DNA of 64,000 nucleotides from Amyloporia xantha (Eukaryota > Basidiomycota > Agaricomycetes > Polyporales > Adustoporiaceae): positions 434,001 to 498,000 of the forward strand of contig JAYKKR010000006.1 of the NCBI GenBank assembly GCA_036971615.1, given 5' to 3'. A program made the translations under genes and the position numbers. Position 1 is the stretch's first letter. The number at the start of each line of letters is the position of its first letter. Below, piece after piece: positions 55,117 through 64,000 of this stretch. The notes beneath the pieces are model-generated. The model saw only the letters and a program-made list of their open reading frames with translations, did not search any database and had not been told where the DNA came from.

Positions 55117-57268
55117 TTACCACGATATCACCGACGATGCCATATTCCTCCCATAGAACTCCCAGTTCATATTCTTCAACCAATACATCCGTATGTGTGC
55201 GAGACCGGCGCCCTGCATCAGAGCCATCGAGGTCGTTATTCCTAGCGGTGCATCTGAAATACAGCTTCCGTCAGTAGAGACCAAAACCACGAGAATCTCA
55301 GAGATTGTAGCATACCTAGCACACCATCCTTGCACTATACATGCAAGGAGGGCTTGTTCGGGATAATCCGCTATGTAAGGCCCCAGTCCGTATAGGACTC
55401 GACGAAAATAGCCATCCGCACAGTATATGACTTCAGGCGTTGTCATGCCCCTTTTTAGGGACATCAAGATTCTTGATAAAGACGTGTGGAAAAGCTGGCG
55501 GCGGAACTTGCGGAATTTAGGATCATTTTTGTAACGCCTATCCGCTACAAGGACACGTGTCAGAGAAGTTCAGCAACACATACATAATACTTACTTTTGG
55601 GTATTGCCAGAAATCCAAGCAAAGCGATGGCGTTGCGATGTGCTCGACGAACATTATTGTGTGTATTCCCAATACCTATGTAGAGCGGATAGTATTCGGT
55701 CTGACCAGTGGCGACCGAGACCGTTGTCTTGTCACTTCCTAATATGATAGGAACAAACGCCGACCCATGTGTGCTGGGATCTTCGGCAATGATATCCTGT
55801 AAATGTATTGTAAATACTTCTCTCCATGGTTGAATGGAAATGGCATCGTACCGCTTGCTTCCAGGCCCAGTCGCCGCCCATGAAGTTCTTGAGTATTCGG
55901 TCGCCATCAACGAACTCACGCAGAGGACCAAAATCGATTTCATCTTTGAAGTCCGTATTACCGACCATATTTCGCACAACAGTGAGTGGGTCTCGGTACC
56001 AGACGTCAAATTTTGCCGACATCCACGGAGGCGCATTAGAGTCGGGCATATCACCCTTGTAGCTCAGACTAAACGACTCCCACTTTACATCTCCCAGTAA
56101 TGTTGCGTCGATCGTTGAGTATAAATGGTCAGTGCTGGTGAACGGCGGCCCATCATTGTGCTTGAGAAGCGTCGATGCCCAAAGGTCCATCAGGATATCA
56201 ATATTGCCGCCCGACATTTGGTCGCGCACGTAAAGGAATTCAGCGGTTTCAAAGCCATTCTTGCTATTGTAAGGACTCCAGTCATTTTGCGAAACAGTAG
56301 GTCGAGGAGGAGGAGGTGCGTCGTCTGGTAAGAACTCGCCATGTTCATCGCAACGCTTGCCTGAAAGACAGGAGAATCCTTGAGTAAATGCCTAGCTATG
56401 CTGATGAGATGGTGATTCACATACCATTGATGTACGGGTGATACTCCCGTGTTATGCCTACAGGATCCGGATCGTACGGCTCATGATCATCAGGATCATG
56501 AGGAGGAAGTTCCTCCTCATCCGCAGAACTATCCTCATCATCATCTTCTGCAGCTGTACTGCGTTCATCGCCGAATAGCAGATCGTCGTTGTCACTGGAG
56601 ATGTGACCGTCGTCACTGTCTAGCGTCGAACGGTCTTGTTCTTCGTTTTGCAATAGGTATTCATTGAAATCGTCAAAATTTCCCTGTGGATCGTTGTTGT
56701 TGGCGAAGTCAAAGCCTTCTAGGTCTGAGGAAGCTGCATCTGCACGCAATAGCAGGTGAGCTCATTTACCCGACGTAATTCTGGGACACTTGCCTGTGCT
56801 CGCGCGCATATCCTCCGGCATACTTCTGTATGCATGGTCTTCGCTTGATGGGGACCGCCAGGTATCGAGCTGTGGTCCTCTATCATCATCAGATTGTAAA
56901 TCCATCTCGTCGTTGACCTCCTCGTTAACACTGATTGCATCCGGGCTCTTAGCTATATCATCGCTGCTTTCGGACTCGGAATCCGTCTGCCGCACATGCG
57001 AGTGGTCAACTTGAACGCCACCACGGTGGTCATTCGAGCTGCTTGCTGCAGCTGGTAGGTGAAGCTGGGGAGCGCGAACGCGTGCTCCACGCGACTGGAC
57101 AGGAATCGATCGCGGGCTGGTAGGTGCGAGCTGAGCAATAAGGTGTGCATGCTGCGTTCGGATGTGCTTCTTGAGCCCGCTGGAGCTCTTGAGCCAACGA
57201 TTGCAGCCAGGAGCACTGCAAGGCCAGCGAAGCTTTCTGCGCACGGGTGGAGGAGAAGCAGAAGCCAT
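55117..57268 (-). pseudogene. Plavaka transposase, N-terminal half
   Basis: Start MASASPPPVRRK at 57268, then a C2H2 zinc finger (CSAPGCNRWLKSSSGLKKH followed by IRTQH). Then come a long acidic linker, REYHPYINGM (about 56450), PYNSKNGFETAEFLYVRDQM (from about 56280) and the HLYSTIDATLL and GPLREFVDGDRILKNFMGGD segments (to about 55860). Next are DPSTHGSAFVPIILGSDKTT with IGNTHNNVRRAHRNA (about 55790-55640), VIYCADGYFRRVLYGLGPYI with YPEQALLACIVQGW (about 55440-55325), and LDGSDAGRRSRTHTDVLVEE to GIVGDI (about 55235-55125). The exon ends at a normal donor GTAAGTGAGG. The next family segment is not found until 48240. Exons in this half look largely intact. Confidence 0.8.
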
Positions 57269-57606
57269 CAGAGTATACACAGAGAGGCACACACAGAGAG
57301 GCACTACAGGAGTCCAAGTCCTTCCGTTGTCCGAGGCTTGAAGCGGCCCGGGCTACTGGGGGCAGTTAAAATTGAGATAAATTCCACGAAATATATTTAA
57401 ATTCTGAAACATCGTCCAAACAGGACTTGACAAACGTCGCGATTGGTGAAGAATCTGAAAGCAAAGTTTCACTGTTTAGACGCCTAGCTCCAATCGCGCT
57501 GGCAACAAATTGAACTTGAAACAGACCTCGCTTCATACTTCCTCTTCAACTTCAACCACCTCACGCACCGCCGTCGCTATACGCCTCACCTTCTCATATC
57601 CCGACC

Positions 57607-60144
57607 ATGGCCTACAAGACTCGTGCCTCGAATGCTGACAAACATCCAGGCAAAGTCGACGCTCCTGGCACTCGACGGTCCAAAGCCCAAGTCAGCGCAG
57701 CAAAGCAGGAAGCCGAAGAAGAAAAAGAGAAAGCAGAAGAAGAAAAGCGTTCCAAGACTCGTCGAATTGCAAACCTTGAGGACAAGATGGCTCTTTCCGA
57801 CGAGAAGACCGAGGCGCAGAGGGTGAAGAAGCCCTCTGCGCCTAAGAAGGCATCTGCCAGTGGTCAGCGTTCGCTACCCCTATATCGTACTTATGCATCA
57901 CTCAATGTTCTTGAAGATGATGCTGCAAAGCGCAAGCACAAGCGGGCTGTCTCCCAGAGCGAGGACGATGCCACAGAGGATAAGGCCGACTTTGGATCAG
58001 AGCTCACTGAGATCGAGCCGGAGGAGGAAGAGCCGCCAGCAAAGAAGAAGAAGTTAATCCCTAAGGCGCGACAGGCGATCATTGCGGCTCGTCAGCAGTC
58101 CTCAGCTGCCGCTGTCGAGGCCACAGACAAGGCGGAGGAGAGCCAAAGTGCGAAGAAGCATGGTGGGAAAGATGCGCCACGCGGTGCTGGGTGCGTGATC
58201 GTGTTGTTCTCTCTCAGCCCCTGTACTGATCTTCTCGATAACGTCCATGCTCCTCCTCAATGAAACCACACTCTACTACCATACTTTCTGCACTAGCGAC
58301 TCGGACGTGGCTGCACAGTCAGGTCTTATCAAACAGTGGAACTTAGCTGTTTCAGGCTGGGAGTCGCAGTCAAGGGGTCCGAACAGTGCTCGTACCGCCA
58401 CGTCAGCAACAGCTATCTCACAGCCCAAGAACAAGCCCAAGAACCAGCCGGCGAAAAGCAAAGGGAAAGGGAAAGCAGTCCAGGTCATCGATGACCCTCC
58501 GTCTGATGCAAACACCGAGTCTGATGCAAACGCTGACGAAGTACATGACGGCAATGAAAACTCCATTGCAGTCAAAGTGGGTGAATTCTTAAGTGACAAC
58601 GAGGACACGGAGCGGGTGGCCGCGATGTCTAGTCCCATTAAAGGTCCCGGAAAACGTCTGACACACGACGTAAGTGCAAGATTTTCAATGATCTCCTAAC
58701 TAATGTCGCTGCTTCATCCAGGATATCATCGACGTTGACATGACGCCTGTGCCCAAGATGAAACGCAAGACGACACAGGTAAGGAGACATGTTTTATTAC
58801 TTTTGAATGGTTACATACTCTCATTGCAGGGCTCGGTCGCTGTTCAAGACATCAGCATGCTTGATGAAACGCCGAAGCCAAAGCGCAAGGCCTCTGCTGC
58901 ATCAGTACGTACCCAGAATATGTTCTCCTTCAACGCTGATGTTTGTTTTGTGGTCTTCAACCTCATAGCGTGCTCCAAAGATGGAGGAAGAAGACATTAT
59001 TCTTGTTGAGGATGAGAAACCGCCGAAGGCCACCGCCAAGGAGCGTACGAAATTCAAGAATTCTGATCTGCCGGTCGGCTACGACAACAACAAAAGGTGG
59101 AGGGCGTTTTCATACCGACGGCCTTTGAATACACAGGCACTCTGAAGAATCCTTGGGTGTGGGATGAATCGCGCACCGTTCCGGTCACCCAGACCATGTG
59201 GAACGCGGCTTATGTCAAAGTTCCCAAGGGAGTGCTGGTCATCAAATACCGCGTCCTATTACTCGAAGACCCGGTTGTCCATATTGTAAGTGAGGCTGCT
59301 CAGTCCGCATGTATGTGTTTAATGTTGCACAGATGTCCCAACGGGTTTGCGAGTGGCGATCGGGGTTCGGCTCTACCAGCCTCTCCATCTTGGAGAGCCT
59401 TTTCAAATTTCGGAAGTACACTGTAGACCAACGTATGGAGTTCGCAAAATACCTCCTGCGTGACAAACGTTTCTTGTGGAGGGACACATCGTCCGATGAC
59501 CCCACTGTGCGTAACATTTTTTTTCTTGTTGCTATTTATATAACTGGCATTCCAGGAGTGGCTCGGATTGTTCCAATCTGTCTTTATTCTTCGCACTCTT
59601 GCATGTCACTTCACGGCCATCAGAGGAGCGTTGAAAATCAAGGAGTTGTATCCGCAACCGGCCCGTGACTCAGATAACGAAGATAATGAGGAGAGCGAGG
59701 AACTTCCGATTGTTCCTCCTCCATACGGTGCGATTGGATTGGCAGCTGCAGCTGTGAGTATCGTTTTAGTGTACACACCATTGTCCGCTGATGTCTCATT
59801 CAGTTTGAACGTGCGCTGCGTCTCTGGGCCTTTGGTTGTATGTCACTCAATAACGAGGGTGAATATGTGATTGACAAGACTATCAATGGCGACTCCGGTC
59901 AGTCCAGCAACAAGGCCAACGCTTTCGAGGAGAAACAGTGGGGCCAGAAGACTCGTGACTACATCAGATCTGCTGTCAGGTTACCGGAGGTCAAGCTCAA
60001 CAAGATCCTTGATGGTAGCCGTGCTTTGCGAAGCAATCAGCTGGTGGTCGCAGAAGTGGCAGTAGCCACAAGGAAAGTAGGATGTCTGATGACGAGGGTG
60101 ATGATAGTCGTGCGCATCTAGTTGATCGCGAGGAGGACTAGGTG
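57607..60144 (+). CDS. Multi-exon nuclear-type protein of unknown function
   Basis: Start ATG 57607 (MAYKTRASNADKHPGKVDAP). The N-terminal half is highly charged, with Lys/Glu runs, an acidic stretch and the nuclear-localisation-like PPAKKKKLIPKARQ. Small exons follow around 58720-58910 (DVDMTPVPKMKRKTTQ, SMLDETPKPKRKAS). A folded C-terminal half then begins FKNSDLPVGYDNNKRWRGVF (about 59060), FEYTGTLKNPWVWDESRTVP, RKYTVDQRMEFAKYLLRDKR, GALKIKELYPQP, PPYGAIGLAAAA and FERALRLWAFG with TRDYIRSAVRLPEVKLNKIL (to about 60010). Introns are short and regular. The end is unclear: the frame stops at 60121, but a shifted frame gives a more natural acidic tail (MSDDEGDDSRAHLVDREED) to 60141. I do not recognise the domain. 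Family members appear repeatedly in transposon-rich basidiomycete DNA, so it may belong to a mobile element. Confidence 0.6.
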
Positions 60145-60149
60145 CAGAA

Positions 60150-62166
60150 GACAACGGTGAGTGACTGTTTCACAGCTTTTCTCAAATTCTCATCATGTTC
60201 TATAGGTCGCAATCACTGGTATATACACGGAACCAGTGTACACCATCGTCTATCTGCATGGACTCTTGTTTGATGTGTACAGTAGGTAACTGGTCTCGAA
60301 CATGGCTGGCCCAGGGATGAACATTCATACATACTGCTGATCTTCGTGTTCTTCTCTTCATACATGCCAGTACTCTTTATCTATGCTAGCTATCCTTCAG
60401 TTGGTTCCCTTGTTCTTGCTGACAAAACATGCTCTCCTGTTGCTTTGATTGCCACATACACGCGGTATTACTTTTTAGTGCTGATCTGCTTATGGACTTG
60501 TCTAGCTTCTTGTTATGTGCTTTGTCTAACGCTTTGCTGATTACCTGCTCTACTTCTTGCTGCTTTTTTCACTTAATATTCCTACTTTGCTTATTGGACT
60601 TTAATGGTCATATATAGCTTTTGGTGTTGATCACCATAGGTACTGGCCAAGTTTTGCTTTACTATGGTATTGATGGACTTACCTGCAATCTTATGGACAC
60701 TTTGTGGTGTTCTTAAACTGACTGAAGAATTGGATGAACATACTTTTAATGAGCTTCAAGACCTTTTTTAAACACTTTATATTACTTATGGATTCTTATA
60801 GACCTATTCAGATGCTTTAATGTTTAAATAAACAATGCTTTGATGTTCTTAAAGGTCTTTGAGAATGCTTTAGTGTTCTTACAGATCTACAAAAAATGTT
60901 TTAATATACTTAAAGTTCTTTAAAAACACTTTATATTACTTATGGATTCTTATTGACCTATTCAGATGCTTTAATGTTTAAATAAAAAATGCTTTGATGT
61001 TCTTAAAGGTCTTTGAGAATGCTTTAGTGTTCTTACAGATCTACAAAAAATGTTTTAATATACTTAAAGTTCTTTAAAAACACTTTATTGTTCTTATAGT
61101 ATTCTTATGAACAACTTACAAGCCAGGCTAGACCCATTTTTCTTGATCTGAGACTTTACTGATTCTTAAGAGTCACTTAAGGCTTCAATGGGGCCTAAGC
61201 ACAGCTTCATTTAATGATAATCAAGCTTACTGTTATCCTACAAAACAGTTAGAAAAGCAAAGGTGTGAACTTAGCTGTCTTATTGTCTTATATGCTCCTC
61301 AAATACTTCTTAATATACCTTGATCAAATCCATAAGTCTGGGAAAGTGATATAATACAAGTTTAAGCACAACCAAAGTGAGGGGATCGTATTAATTAAGA
61401 TCACTTGGCCTTAATTAAGTGTGTCATGTCTTATTATTATCTCAACCATTGGTGTACTTATGGACTTGCCCAAGACAAAAAAGACAAAAAAGACAAAGTT
61501 GACATTTCCTGATGTACGGTTGGAAGGTAAGTGATTTGACATTATTTATTTGCCTAATCACTTTCTCTCGGGTGTAACCATGTAGCGCGCGCGAATACTA
61601 TTGTTCACGGTGAGTGCCCGAGCACTCGTCTCATGATTCCTCGCTTATTGGGCCATCACGCCATTGATTCCTTCCAGGAACTCAAAGCACATCAGGAAAA
61701 ACCATATTGGTCCCAGGCTGCTCTGAGACTATCCTAGAGCATCCTAGAGATTTGAAAGATTTTAGAGAACTCAGAGTAGCCAGAGTGCTCTTAAACTTAG
61801 TTGACATGAGAATATTTTCTCAGGTCACTCCAGAGCAGACTCAGAGCAATCTCAGAGCCCTTTCGGAAGGGCCTAAAAGTAGTCTCCAATCACTTCAAGG
61901 CTGATATGATACGCTCTCCAAGCAGTCTACAATCACTTCAAGGGTAATATGATACACTCTCAAAGCCATCATAGATCTGCTAGCAGAGGCTTTCAGAGTC
62001 GCCTTAAAGTTGGCTCAGTGTATTCAACTTTTGCTCTCCGAGCATTTAGAGCGAGCATTTAGAGTGTTCTTAGAGTGATATGAATTATAGGATAGAAACT
62101 GCAATATATTGATAATGGTGCGACAAGCAATTAATACGAAAGAGACTGAAATCTATGCCAGCAAAT
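60150..62166. other. AT-rich intergenic region with repeats
   Basis: No gene. Contains the tandem repeat at 60771-61090, poly-T tracts, and from 61690 a repeat whose first 40 bases match 16291-16330. A short imperfect tandem (CTCCAATCACTTCAAGG and CTACAATCACTTCAAGG, about 61880 and 61927) also occurs. Confidence 0.6.
60771..61092. repeat. AT-rich tandem repeat, period about 154 bp
   Basis: AACACTTTAT starts at 60771, 60927 and 61079 (periods 156 and 152). The two full units are nearly identical and the third stops after about 14 bp. Confidence 0.88.
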
Positions 62167-64000
62167 CTAGCTGTCAGCGACAGAAGCCTCAGCAGACGCT
62201 TCAAGCTGAGCAAAGTCCAAATCATCAAGGTCCCCATTGTCGGCATCCACATGTAGGTGGGACTTGTTCAAAGAGTTTCTGATCATATAATTAGCCAAAT
62301 ATAAAATGAACAATCCGCACGTACACAATCTCCATAAACATCTTCTTTTCCAACATGAGAGCCCATTTGGGAGAGTCTCTCTCCAGTTTAGACCACGACT
62401 GCCAGTGAAAGCTGTATCTAAGCTATCAGTGAGTAAAGATTTCTATCATCGTTGCATAGCTAAAAGGTCACCTTGCAGTCATTGTTTCTTCACTGAATGC
62501 GACTTTATGATGTACGCCTGTCTCAAACTCCATGATGGCGCATTCAACCTGGAATATACATATCAGTAAACTTATCTGATCAGATGGCACAGGAAACGTA
62601 CAGCAGTGACTGTAAGAACAATGATACGGCCAAAGATCTTCTTTTGTGCAACCATCTTCTTATACGCTTGAGCGTCAGCCTTGCCCTTGCCAAACCACTG
62701 TTGACTAATCATGTCTGTGATTATGGGATGGCAAAAGGGCTGCTGACGATCGACCTTCTGATTCTGTAGATGAAACTTAGACGACTGCTCAATTGAAGTA
62801 GGCAGACATACCTTGAGATCCATGCCTCCAAACATGAAGTTAGAGCGCTCTCTCAGCCAGCGCACCAGCTTCTGAACCTCTATGGCAGACGTGTTGGTGG
62901 AAATCCCATAGTGGCCAGCTATCTTCAACTTGGACTTGCTCTTGAGTTCGCCACGTAAGCCAGTGATGGCATAGCTTGCCTTTGAATAGTCATTAGTATA
63001 GCTGGCCAAAGAGACGATAACTTGACTCAACATAGGTGATGAGGAGCTCACGGAGATCCACATCGACATTGGCAGCCTCTACCGCATCCTCCATATTGGC
63101 CATACTTCTTCCTGCGACCTGAATAGACTCCCAGCAGAATGTGTCGATATCTCCTGGAAAGCCATTCTGAATAGCGATGGCCTCACGCGTACAAGCCTTG
63201 GCCAAATTGGCCAGGCTACGTATGTCAGAAGGAAAGTCCGTCAATACCACTTTACTGCTACCACGGGGCGTGGCAGTAGGAGAGGAGGCCCTAGAAGATG
63301 CCATAGAGGAAGCACGAGATGTGACAGAATGAGAACGCCTTCCACCTCTAGACTTGTCTTGTTTGGGATCTCGAACTTGAACCTATTGACAGGTGTTGAT
63401 AATGTTGTAAGTGCAAAAGAGTGAGTACATACCCCATTGTCCTCATCAAAGGCTAAGTTGTTCGGGTGGTCAGGATCGTCTTCCCCGTAAGGCTCTATTT
63501 CTATCTCATCTTTCTCCTTCTCCTCACTGCTCTGTCTCGCATGATCGGCATCTGAGCCCTCTGTGTATAGTTGAAGCTTCATTCGCAATGATATATGAAT
63601 GACAGGATACATCACCTTTGTCGGAGATGTCTTGATTACCCAGACTAGCAGCGAGCTGACGTTCTTCATCGTCCAACCTTGCTGAGACTTGCGTCTTCTG
63701 CTTCTTCTTGGCCTGTGAACCGTTTTCATTGTCATTGTCAGTATCTTCCTCTTCTAGAAGTGCAGCATTGCGCTTGCGGATGTCTATGAGGACGTCAGCC
63801 AATGATTCTCCCATGGCAACAACACCGACATACCTTCATCTTGCGCCTTCAACAACGCAGCAGCTGCTCCGTTGCTTTTGGCTTGAAGCTTCTTCAAGAG
63901 GGCCTTCTCCTTTGCCGTAAAGTTGGCTGTCAGATCTGAAGTTACTTCTGAAGCTGTCGCTTCTTGGACAGTTTTGCTACTGCGGCTGCTGCTTTGACTC
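62167..64000 (-). CDS. DUF6532-type protein, 5' end off window
   Basis: Minus-strand multi-exon gene entering at the right edge, ending TAG at 62167-62169. From the N-terminal side: a Ser-rich segment and TANFTAKEKALLKKLQAKSN (63940-63870), GESLADVLIDIRKRNAALLE (about 63814), acidic linkers, LTDFPSDIRSLANLAKACTR (about 63240), YTNDYSKASYAITGLRGELK (about 63000), VQKLVRWLRERSNFMFGGMD (about 62880), PFCHPIITDMISQQWFGKGK (about 62735), IIVLTVTAV, VECAIMEFETGVHHKVAFSE (about 62545), YSFHWQSWSKLERDSPKWAL (about 62410), and an acidic C terminus (NGDLDDLDFAQLEASAEASV). The PFCHPII...QWF then VECAIMEFETG pattern is characteristic of DUF6532 proteins, numerous and often transposon-linked in Agaricomycetes; function unknown. 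No lesions seen. Confidence 0.75.

Larger units (their letters stand above)
46442..57268 (-). mobile_element. Plavaka-type transposon gene with about 6.9 kb of captured DNA
   Basis: The transposase N-terminal exons (57268-55117) and C-terminal exons (48240-46442) belong to one gene. Relatives run continuously from GIVGDIV to [12 protein letters not shown], exactly the sequences on either side of the gap. The gap holds same-strand fragments of at least two host genes. I could not identify terminal repeats or target duplications, so the full element extends beyond these limits by an unknown amount. Confidence 0.75.

Noticed and set aside
57059..57400. Plus-strand frame opposite the Plavaka first exon
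   Set aside because: Antisense shadow; the minus strand has the C2H2 finger and correct start.

Overview
The window reads as a transposon-dense segment of a filamentous basidiomycete genome, most likely Agaricomycetes and possibly Polyporales. The evidence is short introns (about 50-60 bp, GTRNGT...YAG), GC-rich coding DNA, and families typical of that group: KDZ transposases with a cysteine-cluster N terminus, Plavaka transposases, TET/JBP dioxygenases next to KDZ genes, DUF6532 proteins and a Crypton-like tyrosine recombinase. I saw no bacterial signals, tRNA, rRNA or CRISPR array. All identifications come from reading translations by eye; no searches were run.

Layout. 1-1213: the 3' part of an adenylate-forming (AMP-binding) enzyme, the only ordinary metabolic gene. 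1947-3015: a broken tyrosine recombinase. 3000-16290: a dead Ty3/Gypsy element (candidate 5' LTR, gag, pol). It carries a stop in gag, an 8-bp duplication and a stop in pol, and loss of the integrase core and 3' LTR. It is also split by a second, very young LTR element (5416-13655) with 847/846-bp LTRs, a GCGC target duplication and one antisense-strand open frame of 2206 codons filling the whole interior. 16291-18204: repeats and minisatellite.

18205-36753 is an approximately 18.5-kb composite element. It is bounded by inverted arrays of an 87-bp repeat (6 copies left, 11 right). Inside are a Ser/Pro-rich coiled-coil gene (minus), a Zn2Cys6 plus coiled-coil gene (plus), an acidic/basic hypothetical gene (minus), a TET/JBP-type 2OG-Fe(II) dioxygenase (plus), a KDZ transposase (minus), a small intact three-exon gene (plus), and a 1.7-kb array of hairpins whose stems co-vary between units.

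36754-46441 holds tandem-repeat fields and a second, different KDZ transposase (39873-43495, minus). 46442-57268 is a Plavaka-type transposase gene on the minus strand. Its reading frame is interrupted between two conserved exons by about 6.9 kb of DNA holding same-strand pieces of host genes: a mitochondrial phenylalanyl-tRNA synthetase fragment, unidentified fragments, and clathrin heavy chain exons in permuted order with a 257-bp duplication. 57607-60150 is a multi-exon gene of unknown function (plus). 60150-62166 is AT-rich and repetitive. 62167-64000 is the 3' part of a DUF6532 gene (minus).

The most notable systems are the single-ORF LTR element, the KDZ/TET composite with its hairpin array, and the gene-capturing Plavaka locus.
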